A DNA stretch of 64,000 nt from JAJPJE01 sp963724985 (GTDB taxonomy: Bacteria > Acidobacteriota > Terriglobia > Terriglobales > Acidobacteriaceae), in assembly GCA_963724985.1 (NCBI GenBank), contig CAVRWV010000019.1:372001-436000 (forward strand), read 5' to 3'. Shown piece by piece: positions 16,918-26,290 of this stretch. The translations under genes were made by a program, and so were the position numbers. How positions within the stretch are numbered: position 1 is the first letter of the stretch; each line of letters begins with the position of its first letter. The notes under the pieces were generated by a model, which was given only the letters and a program-made list of their open reading frames with translations, made no database searches and had not been told where the DNA came from.

Positions 16918-17424
16918 GTGCACTCCTTAGCGACTTACTCCAGCTACACAGATTTGGACGTGTCCACCGAACGCGAGGTTGTTCACTCGCCTGAGTCGTC
17001 GTCGAACTATAACGTCCGTCAAGCTTGGTGACACCTGTTGGCAACTCCGAATCTGAAAACCCGCATCTCGCATGAATGATTGTGTGATTGTGCTTTTATG
17101 TCCCGCCACGACAGATGGAGCTGGCAAGCTAAGCGGGGAAAGGTCGCGGCACGATCGATGACCGTGCTTGCCGGAAGAATAGTTGGTCCCGCCTCTTCGT
17201 CTTGGAAGGGAACCGCGTGATTGCCGAGTATATTGCGGCCTCTGAAATTCTATTTGAAGCTGCGACTGGTGTTCCCGACAAGTTCGTGGGACGCGGTTGC
17301 GCCTTCGGCTATCACGCGGAACTTCCGCTGAACGCATTCAGAACTGAGATTGCTCTCTCATTAACGCGCGCGGAAATGTACGGAGTGTAAGCGCACCCGA
17401 GTGAGCAGGAGAAAGACAAAGAGT
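16918..17424. other. intergenic region, no supported gene
   Basis: Divergent region between the DUF3309 gene and the WxPGYW-repeat gene. A 62-codon plus-strand frame at 17202-17390 (TTG start) has an acceptable composition but no motif or ribosome site. The overlapping 136-codon minus frame is Arg/Ser-rich and shadow-like. I call neither. Confidence 0.45.
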
Positions 17425-18549
17425 ATGCCAATACGTTTTTCGTTTCGTTCATTACTACTCGCCCTCGCGGTGCTGACGCTTTCGGTCGCATCGTTCGCTC
17501 AAATCGAAATATCAGTCAACCTCGCGCCCCCGGAATTGCCCGTCTACGAGCAACCTGTTTGTCCTGGCGACGGCTACATTTGGACTCCCGGTTACTGGGC
17601 TTGGGACGGAGGCGACTATTACTGGGTCCCCGGCACGTGGGTGATGGCTCCGCAACCCGGCTATTTTTGGACGCCTGGATATTGGGGTTGGGGCGGCAAT
17701 AGCTACATCTTCCACCAGGGTTATTGGGGATCACAGGTCGGCTTCTACGGTGGAATTGACTATGGCTACGGCTACTCCGGCAATGGATATCAAGGCGGAC
17801 GCTGGGACAATGGACACTTCTTCTACAACCGTGCGGTGAACAATGTCAATGTCACCGAGATTCACAACGTCTACAACACGACAGTCGTGAACAACTACAA
17901 CAGACCTCGTGTGAGTTACAACGGTGGTAACGGCGGGATCAACGCGCGTCCCACGTCCGATGATGAGCGGATCGCGCGCGAAAGACGTCTTCCGCCCATA
18001 GCCTCACAAACTCAGCACATGGAGGCGGCGCGATCGAATCCGGCATTAAGGGTTTCAGAAAATCATGGCAAGCCTCCGGTAGCTGCCACTCCCAGACCGG
18101 CTGCCTTCAATGAGCGGGGTGCCGTACCGGCTAAAGAGGGAGGTCACTACACTCCCGCGGCCCGGCCAGAGAGTGCTGCTGCAAATCGTCCTTCGGCGCC
18201 GGTCCACGCCAAAGACCTTCCGCCCGCCACACACGCAGCTCCCCCGAATACAGGGAACCCGAAGATGGATCGAAAATACCAGCAGCAGCAACAGAAGATG
18301 TATGCGAAGCAGGATCAGGAGCGGCAGAAACTTCAGAAACAGCAGGACCAGGAGCATCAGAAGATTCAGCAACGCCAGGCGAGTGATGCCCAGAAGCAGC
18401 AGGTCGAGCAGCGGCATCAGCAACAGACGCAGCAGATGGAACAGAGACACTCTCAGCAGCAGCAACAGATGCAGGCGCGCCAGCAACCGCACCAACAACC
18501 GCACCAGCAGCCGCACGAAAATGACAAGCCTGGGAATGGGGGGCACTGA
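17425..18549 (+). CDS. secreted WxPGYW-repeat protein with Gln-rich coiled tail
   Basis: About 374 residues. After a signal peptide come several aromatic repeats (YIWTPGYWAW, YYWVPGTWV, YFWTPGYWGW, FHQGYWG), the YXWGXW type found in envelope proteins of many Proteobacteria and Acidobacteria. A Gly/Asn/Tyr-rich middle and a basic, Pro-rich part follow, then from about residue 285 a tail of Gln, Lys, Glu, Arg and His in near-heptad order (QQQQKMYAKQDQERQKLQ) that should form a long helix. Start is ATG 17425 or GTG 17401; the signal peptide fits 17425. Probably an outer-envelope structural protein; function unknown. Confidence 0.8.
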   Translation: MPIRFSFRSLLLALAVLTLSVASFAQIEISVNLAPPELPVYEQPVCPGDGYIWTPGYWAWDGGDYYWVPGTWVMAPQPGYFWTPGYWGWGGNSYIFHQGYWGSQVGFYGGIDYGYGYSGNGYQGGRWDNGHFFYNRAVNNVNVTEIHNVYNTTVVNNYNRPRVSYNGGNGGINARPTSDDERIARERRLPPIASQTQHMEAARSNPALRVSENHGKPPVAATPRPAAFNERGAVPAKEGGHYTPAARPESAAANRPSAPVHAKDLPPATHAAPPNTGNPKMDRKYQQQQQKMYAKQDQERQKLQKQQDQEHQKIQQRQASDAQKQQVEQRHQQQTQQMEQRHSQQQQQMQARQQPHQQPHQQPHENDKPGNGGH

Positions 18550-18654
18550 CTCGTGTCTACCCTGAATACCCAAGTTGCCAGAGGCTAGCTCACCATGTAC
18601 ACAGAGCGGCCTCTGGTACCTTAGCCTGACTCCAACGCTTCTCTCGAAGTGCGA

Positions 18655-18660
18655 TATAAT
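18655..18660 (+). promoter_or_regulatory. -10 box before the 55-residue membrane protein gene
   Basis: A perfect TATAAT lies 29 bases before ATG 18690; no matching -35 is visible at 16-18 bases. Confidence 0.4.
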
Positions 18661-18689
18661 TTGTTTATTCGCTGCTTCAGGGAGCGTAT

Positions 18690-18857
18690 ATGAATCTTCC
18701 CCACTTTTTCGTCCTGCTCCTCGTCATGTTTGCATCCATGGCAGCCTGCATCGTGGCAGACTATTTGGACGTGGACCGTCGTGAGGCCCGTCGCGAACGA
18801 GACCTTGCCGAGGTAACTCCCTTCCCGAACCGAGACGAGCTAAGAAGGGCCGCATGA
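18690..18857 (+). CDS. small single-pass membrane protein
   Basis: 55 residues: a hydrophobic helix (FFVLLLVMFASMAACIVADYL) followed by a highly charged tail (DVDRREARRERDLAEV). GGGAG precedes the ATG by 6 bases and a TATAAT box lies upstream, so expression signals support it despite the short length. It is followed 82 bases later by the ArnT-like gene. Function unknown. Confidence 0.6.
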   Translation: MNLPHFFVLLLVMFASMAACIVADYLDVDRREARRERDLAEVTPFPNRDELRRAA

Positions 18858-18939
18858 AACGACCGCTTTAACTCTTACGTTGGCCACAGACTTTCAATAT
18901 TGGCTACTGCATCCCGAACACTGCCTTTAGAATTCCTGA

Positions 18940-20490
18940 GTGCCTGAAAACAGTTCGAACGAGCGTCACTCCCTCGCGCCCTGGGTGTACGTCATCGCTT
19001 TCATCTATTTTGCGCTACACCTTGCGACGGCCACACGCTACGGCTATTTCCGCGATGCGCTCTACTACATCGCTTGCTCGTATCACCTGGCGTTCGGTTA
19101 TGTTGATCAGCCGCCGATGATCGCCCTGCTCGCGTGGATTGCACGCCATACGCTCGGAACCTCGCTGACGGCCCTGTTGTTCTGGCCCGCGCTCGCCGGT
19201 ACTGGGCGCATAGTTCTTGTCGCGTCGTTCGCGCGTGAACTGGGGGGCCGGCGTTTTGGTATCGCACTCGCAGCTCTGCTGGCCGCAACGCCTGCTGTAT
19301 GGTGGGTGATCGACCATCAGTTTGCGATGAACGCCCTCGAGCCTCTCTTCTGGATGGGCTGTGCCTACGTCGTTCTGCGTATGATCCGAACAGGGAACAC
19401 AAAGTCGTGGCTCGCATTTGGCGCCATCGCCGGTCTTGGCCTCGAAAACAAATACTCCATTGCGATCTTTGCCATGGCGCTGCTGATCGGACTGTTGCTT
19501 ACGCCGCAACGAAAGCTGCTCTTTACTCCGTGGATTCTCGCTGGCGCCGCCGTAGCATTTCTGATCTTCCTTCCCAACTTGATCTGGAATGTCCAGCACC
19601 ACTGGCCGTTTCTTGAACTGATGCACAACATCCAGGCAACAGGAAAAGATGTGATCCTCTCTCCGGGCGCATATTTCGCACAGCAACTCATGATGATGAA
19701 CCCGCTGAGCTTTCCGTTCTGGTTCGGCGGACTGTTGTTTTACTTCTTCGCGCACGAGGCAAAACCCTATCGTGCGTTCGGCTGGACCTTTCTCATCACG
19801 ATTGCTTTCTTCTTCGCCACTCACGGCAAGGACTACTATTCCGCTCCAGCCTACGGACTCGTTCTCGCCGCCGGCGGCGTTGCTACCGAACGCGTCCTGC
19901 AAACGCGCCGTCTAAAATTGCAGGCTGTCCTCAAGCCGCTCAGCTTTGCATGGCTGCTGATCGCCATCGTCCTGATCTTGCCGCTTGTACTTCCAGTTCT
20001 CCCGGTGGAGGCGTTCGTGCGCTATCAGTCGCATCTGCCGTTTAAGCCCGCGAAAACTGAACGCAGCTTCGAAGGCGCAGTGCTGCCGCAGTACTACGCC
20101 GACGAACTTCCGTGGCAGAATCTGGTCGCCGCGGTCGCAAGGGTCTACCAGTCACTAACGCCAGAAGAACAGAAAAAGACAGCCATTTTCTGCGACAACT
20201 ACGGGCAGGCTGCGGCCATCGATTTCTTTGGGCCACGGTACGGACTGCCAAAAGCGATCAGCGGCCACCAGACTTATTTTCTCTGGGGACCGCGTAACTA
20301 TACTGGTGAGATCGTGATCGTCGTCGGACAGGGCCCTCCCGATGAACACAAGGACTTCGACTTGGTCCAGGTCGCGGCCACGCAACACACTCCTTATGCC
20401 TTCTGGTACGAGAATCAGCCCATCCTTCTCGGCCGGGGCTTGCAGTGGAACCTAAAAGACGGCTGGGCGCGTGTGAAGTACTGGCGATGA
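18940..20490 (+). CDS. GT39/ArnT-like membrane glycosyltransferase
   Basis: 516 residues with about 11 membrane helices. The first periplasmic loop carries YGYFRDALYYIACSYHLAFGYVDQPP, the acidic-motif loop of GT39/PMT_2 enzymes, which use a polyprenyl-phosphate sugar donor to glycosylate lipids or proteins on the outer face of the inner membrane. GLGLENKYSI and HGKDYYSAPAYGL are further family landmarks. Start is GTG 18940; the C-terminal part is a soluble domain. The acceptor is unknown. A GNAT gene follows after 9 bases, in apparent operon. Confidence 0.85.
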   Translation: MPENSSNERHSLAPWVYVIAFIYFALHLATATRYGYFRDALYYIACSYHLAFGYVDQPPMIALLAWIARHTLGTSLTALLFWPALAGTGRIVLVASFARELGGRRFGIALAALLAATPAVWWVIDHQFAMNALEPLFWMGCAYVVLRMIRTGNTKSWLAFGAIAGLGLENKYSIAIFAMALLIGLLLTPQRKLLFTPWILAGAAVAFLIFLPNLIWNVQHHWPFLELMHNIQATGKDVILSPGAYFAQQLMMMNPLSFPFWFGGLLFYFFAHEAKPYRAFGWTFLITIAFFFATHGKDYYSAPAYGLVLAAGGVATERVLQTRRLKLQAVLKPLSFAWLLIAIVLILPLVLPVLPVEAFVRYQSHLPFKPAKTERSFEGAVLPQYYADELPWQNLVAAVARVYQSLTPEEQKKTAIFCDNYGQAAAIDFFGPRYGLPKAISGHQTYFLWGPRNYTGEIVIVVGQGPPDEHKDFDLVQVAATQHTPYAFWYENQPILLGRGLQWNLKDGWARVKYWR

Positions 20491-20499
20491 GATGACAAC

Positions 20500-21048
20500 A
20501 TGTCCGAACGCTTCGACCTGCGGATAGCGCAACCGGCAGACATACCGGCATTGCACGAACTCATCGCGTTGTCCGTTCACGGACTGATGACAGCGGCCTA
20601 TTCGCCATCACAATTGCAATTCGCACTTGGAACCTGGCTCGGTGTGGACTCGCAGCTCGTGGCAGACGGAACCTACTTCGTCGTCGAAACCGTGCAAGAG
20701 GGCAGTACAGTCATGGTCGCCTGCGGTGGCTGGAGCAAACGCAAAACACCTTACGGCAGCGATCACCGTCCGGGACGTGAAGACACGCTCCTTGACCCGG
20801 ACACGGATGCTGCCAAGATCCGCGCCTTCTTCGTCCATCCCGACTGGACACGGAAGGGAATCGGAAGCTTGATCCTCGACGAGTGCGAGGAGGCAGCTCG
20901 CAACGCAGGCTTCAGCAAGTTCGAGATGGGCGCCACGCTCACTGGAGTTCCTCTCTACGAGAAACGCGGATATGTTGGCCAGGAATCGGTGAAACTACCG
21001 CTGTCTAACGGAGAGACTTTACGAATTCTTCGCATGACAAAGGGCTGA
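20500..21048 (+). CDS. GNAT-family N-acetyltransferase
   Basis: 182 residues. The acetyl-CoA-binding motif A is visible as RAFFVHPDWTRKGIGSLIL (R/QxxGxG/A form), followed by CEEAARNAGFSKFEM and a PLYEKRGYV segment, all typical of GNAT enzymes. It begins 9 bases after the glycosyltransferase stop and is probably co-transcribed with it. The substrate cannot be told from sequence. Confidence 0.85.
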   Translation: MSERFDLRIAQPADIPALHELIALSVHGLMTAAYSPSQLQFALGTWLGVDSQLVADGTYFVVETVQEGSTVMVACGGWSKRKTPYGSDHRPGREDTLLDPDTDAAKIRAFFVHPDWTRKGIGSLILDECEEAARNAGFSKFEMGATLTGVPLYEKRGYVGQESVKLPLSNGETLRILRMTKG

Positions 21049-21283
21049 GGCCGATGCTCAGCGCTTCGGCAAGCGGCTTTTCCACAGATTGGCACCGACT
21101 TTGACCCGCAGGATAGGTCATCAGACGTAATTCTTTCCCTCGGGTGGAAGTTCCTACCTGTTGAGCATCAACCGTGAATATGCAAGTTGTTTATTATCAG
21201 CGAGAAGGAGTATGGCAAGGGGGCTGCAATAAGATAGGACAGACGAAGTGGCGCGCAAAAGGGGCGCACTCGAGAGATACTTC

Positions 21284-21402
21284 GGCCAGAGGTTTTCTTG
21301 GGCGCCCCTATTGCATTATTCGGCCAGAGGATTTCTTGATCTTTGATCCGAATAGCCAGCGTTCCCGCCAGACTACTCGATATCAGCCAGAGGTTTTCTT
21401 GG
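21284..21402. repeat. three 18-base repeats in a gene-free region
   Basis: Copies at 21284-21301 and 21385-21402 share GCCAGAGGTTTTCTTGG; the copy at 21322-21339 is GCCAGAGGATTTCTTGA. Spacing is 38 and 63 bases start to start. The whole 21049-21495 stretch has no supported gene. Confidence 0.8.
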
Positions 21403-21495
21403 TTTCACACCCAAGATTTTCCACAGCATACTACGGATAATTCAAAAAAGGAAGAAAGTTCCTGAATTGGGCATTTTTTGCGCAGTGAATGTGCG

Positions 21496-21723
21496 CTAAG
21501 CCAGGTTAAGCCGTTCTTTCAGGTCGATTCCGGCACGCTTCAGCAACGAGGCCACTGTGGCTTCGTTCATCCGCGTGGCGTCATATTCCACCAGGATCGC
21601 CCGCTCCGCCTCGTTGAAATGAACGCGGCGAATCCCATAAACCTCACGAAAGCTATCTATGGCCGTCATCTCCGGCCCGCCCGGTACCCGTCCATAACGG
21701 AAGCTTATTTCGACTGCGGTCAT
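21496..21723 (-). CDS. small HMA-fold protein lacking the CxxC metal site
   Basis: 75 residues whose order of strands and helices fits the heavy-metal-associated ferredoxin-like fold: MTAVEISFRYG, a helix near MTAIDSFREVYGI, VHFNEAERAILVEYDATRM and a final helix NEATVASLLKRAGI. The GMxCxxC loop is replaced by VPGGPEM. It is transcribed away from the copper-type ATPase gene, 92 bases apart, so a role in the same metal response is plausible but it probably does not bind Cu through cysteines. Confidence 0.65.
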   Translation of the reverse strand: MTAVEISFRYGRVPGGPEMTAIDSFREVYGIRRVHFNEAERAILVEYDATRMNEATVASLLKRAGIDLKERLNLA

Positions 21724-21815
21724 CCCATCTCCACGAAGTTGATGAATTTCAGCTGCTTACGAATCTAATATAAGGCACGAGCAATCTTAATAGCCAGAAG
21801 CTTCCCAGGACTCCT

Positions 21816-24488
21816 ATGGATAAGAATCCGTTTCCTGTGCTGCAGGGTGGCGCAGGCGCCAAAGATCCCGTCTGCGGGATGACGGTCAATCCCGAAAAGG
21901 CGGCCGCTCGCCTCGAACATGGCGGTAAGAATTACTACTTCTGCTGTCAGGGATGCGCGACGAAATTTCAATCCGATCCTGAAAAATATCTTCAGCCGGG
22001 GCACCAGCCTTCCATGCAACAAATGTCGGGAAGCGGATTGATCGCACTCAGCGCGGCAAAGCCGGCGAGCGCGGCAGTCACGGTCAGTGTTCGAGACCCG
22101 GTCTGCGGGATGACCGTGGATCCCGCTAGAGCAGCAGGGAAGTACGAATATCAGGGGCAGAGCTACTACTTCTGCAATCCGAGGTGCGAAGAGCGCTTCA
22201 AGGCCGATCCTGAGAAATATCTGCATCCTCGATCAGACCAGGCGGTCGCGGCCCCAATTTCCAAAGACGCCGTGTACATCTGTCCGATGGATCCTGAAGT
22301 CCGTCAGGATCATCCCGGAGCTTGCCCCAAGTGCGGCATGGCCCTCGAACCGGAAACGCCAGTTCTGCCCACGAAGACAGAATGGACATGCCCGATGCAT
22401 CCCGAGATCGTGCGCGACGGGCCTGGCAGTTGCCCGATTTGCGGCATGGCTCTTGAGCCGCGAACCGTCACCGTTGAGGTCGACAATCCCGAACTGCGCG
22501 ACATGAGTCGGCGCTTCTGGATTTGTCTCGTGCTTACGGTTCCGCTGGCGATTAGCGGCATGCTGATCGACCTTATCCCAAGTTGGAAGCACGCGACTCC
22601 CACATGGTTCATGACCTGGGGCGGATTCGCGCTCGCCACGCCGGTCGTCCTCTGGGGTGGATGGCCGTTCTTCGAGCGTTTCTGGACGTCGATCAAAAAC
22701 CGCAGCGCGAATATGTTCACGCTGATCGGGCTGGGCGTTGGCGTTTCTTACCTATATAGCGTGATCGCCACTGTGTTCCCGCAAATCTTCCCGGCAAGCT
22801 TCCGCGGACACGGTGGAGCGCCGAACGTTTATTTCGAACCCGCCGCGGCGATCACCGTCCTCGTTCTGCTCGGGCAGGTATTGGAACTCAAAGCACGCGG
22901 TCGCACTAACGCCGCTGTTCGCGCCTTGCTCGATCTCTCGCCGAAGATGGCACGACGCGTAGGTACAGACGGCAGCGAACGCGACGTTCCGCTCGATCAG
23001 GTGCAGGTCGGAGATCGACTGCGCGTGCGTCCCGGAGAAAAGGTTCCGGTGGATGGCAAGGTTCTTGAAGGCTCGACCTCTGTCGACGAATCCATGATCA
23101 CGGGCGAATCCATTCCCGTCGAAAAGAAGCCTGGCGAGAAACTGATTGGCGCCACCGTCAACGGAACAGGTTCGGTGATCATGCGAGCTGAGCACGTCGG
23201 TAGCGAAACGCTGCTCGCCCAAATCGTCCGCATGGTCGGTGAAGCCCAGCGCAGCCGCGCGCCCATACAGCGACTGGCCGACCGTGTCGCCGCGTATTTT
23301 GTTCCTGCAGTGATCGCCATCGCCGTGATTGCGTTCATCGCGTGGGCGATCTGGGGACCAGAACCTCGTCTGGCCTACGCGCTGGTGAACGCCGTTGCTG
23401 TGCTCATCATTGCATGTCCATGCGCACTCGGACTGGCGACGCCCATCGCGATCATGGTCGCAACCGGACGCGGAGCGCATGCCGGCGTTCTGATCCGTAA
23501 AGCTGAGACCCTCGAGCGCCTCGACAAAGTTGACACCATCGTCGTCGACAAGACCGGTACGCTGACGCAGGGCAAGCCAGAGTTGGTTTCCGTTGTGACA
23601 TTAGCTGGAGTAATCGAAGCTGACCTTATTCGCCTCGCCGGTACGCTCGAGCGCGGCAGCGAACATCCCCTCGCATCCGCCATCGTCAAAGCCGCAGAAG
23701 GCAATGGTCTCAAACTCGCGGCCGTCGAGAACTTCCAATCTATTACCGGATCTGGAGTCACCGGACGAGTCCAAAGCAGGGAAGTCGCGGCCGGAAATGA
23801 ACGCCTGATCACCGATCTGAAAGTTGCCGTGCCGCCCGCGGCTGCCTCTCAAGCCGCCGAATTACAGCGCCAGGGACAAACGGTCATCTTCGTAGTGGTC
23901 GACGGAAAACTCACTGGCCTTTTCGGAATCACCGATCCCATCAAGCCCGGCACTCCGGAAGCGGTGCGCATGCTCCGCGACGAAGGCCTGCACGTGATGA
24001 TGTTGACCGGGGACAATCCCGATACCGCGAAAGCCATCGCCGAGAAATTGGGCATCACTGAGTATGCCGCGCAGGTCTCGCCGGAACGCAAATACGCCGT
24101 CGTGAAACAACTTCAGGAACACGGAAGAGTCGTCGCTATGGCGGGTGACGGAATCAATGACGCGCCGGCGCTCGCCCAGGCCGACGTGGGCATCGCCATG
24201 GGAACTGGCACCGACGTCGCCATCGAGAGTGGTGGCATTACGCTCGTCAAAGGAGACCTTCGCGGCATCGTTCGAGCACGGCGACTGAGTCACGCCACCT
24301 TGCGCAACATCAAACAGAATTTGTTCTTCGCCTTCGTCTATAACTCGGTGGGAGTTCCGATCGCGGCTGGAATTCTCTACCCGTTCTTTGGGATTCTGCT
24401 CAGCCCGATCATCGCCGCCGCGGCCATGAGCTTCAGCTCGGTCTCGGTGATTACGAATTCGCTGCGGCTAAGGAAAGTGGAACTCTAG
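21816..24488 (+). CDS. copA: copper-type P1B ATPase with two YHS and two heavy-metal-binding domains
   Basis: 890 residues. Domains in order: YHS domain 1 (DPVCGMTV, about 18-62), YHS domain 2 (DPVCGMTV again, about 90-135), two short heavy-metal-binding modules (YICPMDPEV...CPKCGMAL about 149-175 and WTCPMHPEI...CPICGMAL about 190-216), then the P-type ATPase core with eight helices. The membrane metal site is CPC at 534-536, the phosphorylated Asp is D578 in DKTGTLT, and GDGINDAPAL closes the hinge. It exports monovalent copper or silver from the cytoplasm. The usual CxxC HMA domains are absent, replaced by the YHS and HMBD modules. The gene symbol is given by family, not by proven orthology. 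Confidence 0.93.
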   Translation: MDKNPFPVLQGGAGAKDPVCGMTVNPEKAAARLEHGGKNYYFCCQGCATKFQSDPEKYLQPGHQPSMQQMSGSGLIALSAAKPASAAVTVSVRDPVCGMTVDPARAAGKYEYQGQSYYFCNPRCEERFKADPEKYLHPRSDQAVAAPISKDAVYICPMDPEVRQDHPGACPKCGMALEPETPVLPTKTEWTCPMHPEIVRDGPGSCPICGMALEPRTVTVEVDNPELRDMSRRFWICLVLTVPLAISGMLIDLIPSWKHATPTWFMTWGGFALATPVVLWGGWPFFERFWTSIKNRSANMFTLIGLGVGVSYLYSVIATVFPQIFPASFRGHGGAPNVYFEPAAAITVLVLLGQVLELKARGRTNAAVRALLDLSPKMARRVGTDGSERDVPLDQVQVGDRLRVRPGEKVPVDGKVLEGSTSVDESMITGESIPVEKKPGEKLIGATVNGTGSVIMRAEHVGSETLLAQIVRMVGEAQRSRAPIQRLADRVAAYFVPAVIAIAVIAFIAWAIWGPEPRLAYALVNAVAVLIIACPCALGLATPIAIMVATGRGAHAGVLIRKAETLERLDKVDTIVVDKTGTLTQGKPELVSVVTLAGVIEADLIRLAGTLERGSEHPLASAIVKAAEGNGLKLAAVENFQSITGSGVTGRVQSREVAAGNERLITDLKVAVPPAAASQAAELQRQGQTVIFVVVDGKLTGLFGITDPIKPGTPEAVRMLRDEGLHVMMLTGDNPDTAKAIAEKLGITEYAAQVSPERKYAVVKQLQEHGRVVAMAGDGINDAPALAQADVGIAMGTGTDVAIESGGITLVKGDLRGIVRARRLSHATLRNIKQNLFFAFVYNSVGVPIAAGILYPFFGILLSPIIAAAAMSFSSVSVITNSLRLRKVEL

Positions 24489-24686
24489 TCGGTGTCGACG
24501 CCGCGGTTGTTTGCAATGGCAGCAAGACGACAAGCTTCTACGCTCGTGCATCAGAACAGGTTGGTACCCGTTACGAAAGTAACCAGCGGCACGGGGCAGC
24601 ACATGCGTGAATTATTCAAACCGCAATCTAACTGAGTGTAGAATCGCTACCAACTCTCAGACACTAATTGAACAACGAGTGCGGGT

Positions 24687-26219
24687 ATGCCCATAGAGGC
24701 GCGTATGACAATGAAGGCGAGCGGTGGCAGTAAACCCCGCTTCTTTTCTTCTGGCAATCTATTGATAGGACTGTTGGCATTCACACTCTGTTCGGGAGTG
24801 GCGTTCGCGCAGATAACCGTTATTCCTAGTGCTTCTACTACCGGTGTGGTGGTTGGTTCCGGCTACATCAAGTCCGAGAATCGCCAGCTCATGCGAACTG
24901 CAGCGAACCTCGTTTATATCGCTGCGGTTGACGACTCAGGATGTTTGCAGACCGGCAGCCCCACCCAGGCGGTCCTGCGCATGTACAAGGGTTCGGGGGC
25001 GCAAGGACTTAGCCCAAGTGTCCCTACTTCGTTTTCCGAGGTCGACAGCGCGCACCACCCCACGGCAATAAGCACGGGGTCGTGCCAGTACACGGGATCG
25101 ATGACTAGCATTATCTTCAGTCCGGATTGCCGGATGGATGCCAGCGGATTGATTCATTGTGTCTACATCGCGCCACAGAGCACTTCCTCGGGGAACGTCT
25201 ATTACCAGACTTTTAATCCCACCACTGATACTTGGGGAGCGCGAACCACTCTGGCGACCGACGGGAACGTTTGCGGAGGCGGAGCCTGGCCACGCTGGAG
25301 CAATGTGGCACTGACACTCGACTCCAGCGATCATCCCTATGTGATCTATTCGACTTCGGGAAACTGCGCGGGGTCGTTTACGAACCAGATCAACTGGGTT
25401 GCAATGACGGCTTCAGGCGGAACGGCGTGGACAACCGCAACGGTTATTCCCGGGTCATCCGGGACACAGGAACTTTATCCGGCAGCGGTCACGGCTTTGG
25501 ACGGTTCAATTCATCTTACATGGGTTGAGAGCTCGTTGCAGGCGAATGCGAATATCAAGTGGGCGAAGTTTTCGGCATCATGGGGCACGGTGGAAACCGT
25601 AGCAGCCGGGGTGCTTTCGGCTACCGACGACGATGGAACCGCGAACATAGCAGTCGATCTGAACGGCCTTCCCCACGTTACCTACTTGGTTGGCACTTCG
25701 CAAACCTCCCCGTGCTCATCGGGCTGCAATAATTGGGAGAGAGAACGATACAGAACGGCCAGCGGTGTGTGGACGGACAACAGTCCTCCAAGCTCTTCGG
25801 GTGGCGTTCCAAGTGCGTCAGGAGCGTGGCCGACTGGGGGAGTTGGGCACTCGCCAAGCATCTATATTTCCTCACTTGGATTGCTGTTCGACTTTCTGGG
25901 GCACGACTCAAATAAATCCCCCGGCCCGTTTGAGACGCAAAGCGCTCTAGGCGGGAACTGGACCGCGCAGACGATTATCGACCCATGTAATGTGACGACG
26001 TCGCCAAAAGGCGAACCGGGCTGCGATGGTGCTATCACTATCCGTTACGATCCACTGAGAGATAACAACAAGAGCCTGGTCGACCTCGCCTACTATAAGG
26101 AAGACGACGGCACAGCGGGGTACAACCATCACGGGACGATCTGGTATAAGGCGCTTCAAATCCCTGCCGGATCGTCAATCTCTCCGCCCACAAACCTCTC
26201 CGCGGTAGTCGCTCCATAA
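24687..26219 (+). CDS. secreted hypothetical protein, BNR/sialidase-like beta-propeller
   Basis: 510 residues with a signal peptide (LLIGLLAFTLCSGVAFAQ) after an N-terminal extension of about 25 residues. Repeating strands with HPYVIYSTSG, IHLTWVESS and LPHVTYLVG suggest a six-bladed propeller of the neuraminidase-like type, though the Asp-box is not conserved. Paired cysteines (CSSGCNNW, CGGG) fit an exported protein. ATG 24705 is an alternative start. It stands alone; function unknown. Confidence 0.65.
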   Translation: MPIEARMTMKASGGSKPRFFSSGNLLIGLLAFTLCSGVAFAQITVIPSASTTGVVVGSGYIKSENRQLMRTAANLVYIAAVDDSGCLQTGSPTQAVLRMYKGSGAQGLSPSVPTSFSEVDSAHHPTAISTGSCQYTGSMTSIIFSPDCRMDASGLIHCVYIAPQSTSSGNVYYQTFNPTTDTWGARTTLATDGNVCGGGAWPRWSNVALTLDSSDHPYVIYSTSGNCAGSFTNQINWVAMTASGGTAWTTATVIPGSSGTQELYPAAVTALDGSIHLTWVESSLQANANIKWAKFSASWGTVETVAAGVLSATDDDGTANIAVDLNGLPHVTYLVGTSQTSPCSSGCNNWERERYRTASGVWTDNSPPSSSGGVPSASGAWPTGGVGHSPSIYISSLGLLFDFLGHDSNKSPGPFETQSALGGNWTAQTIIDPCNVTTSPKGEPGCDGAITIRYDPLRDNNKSLVDLAYYKEDDGTAGYNHHGTIWYKALQIPAGSSISPPTNLSAVVAP

Positions 26220-26290
26220 GGCCGCTTGCAACGACTCCGGGAACTGTTGGCTAGCGTCATCGCAATGTGCGGAATGCTGATAAGTAACGG

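Noticed and set aside
17202..17390. 62-codon plus-strand frame before the WxPGYW-repeat gene
   Set aside because: Plausible composition but no motif, no ribosome site and a TTG start. Left as intergenic.
21174..21440. 88-codon frame spanning the three 18-base repeats
   Set aside because: The translated product is low-complexity across the repeats and has no recognisable features; the DNA repeats are a better explanation.
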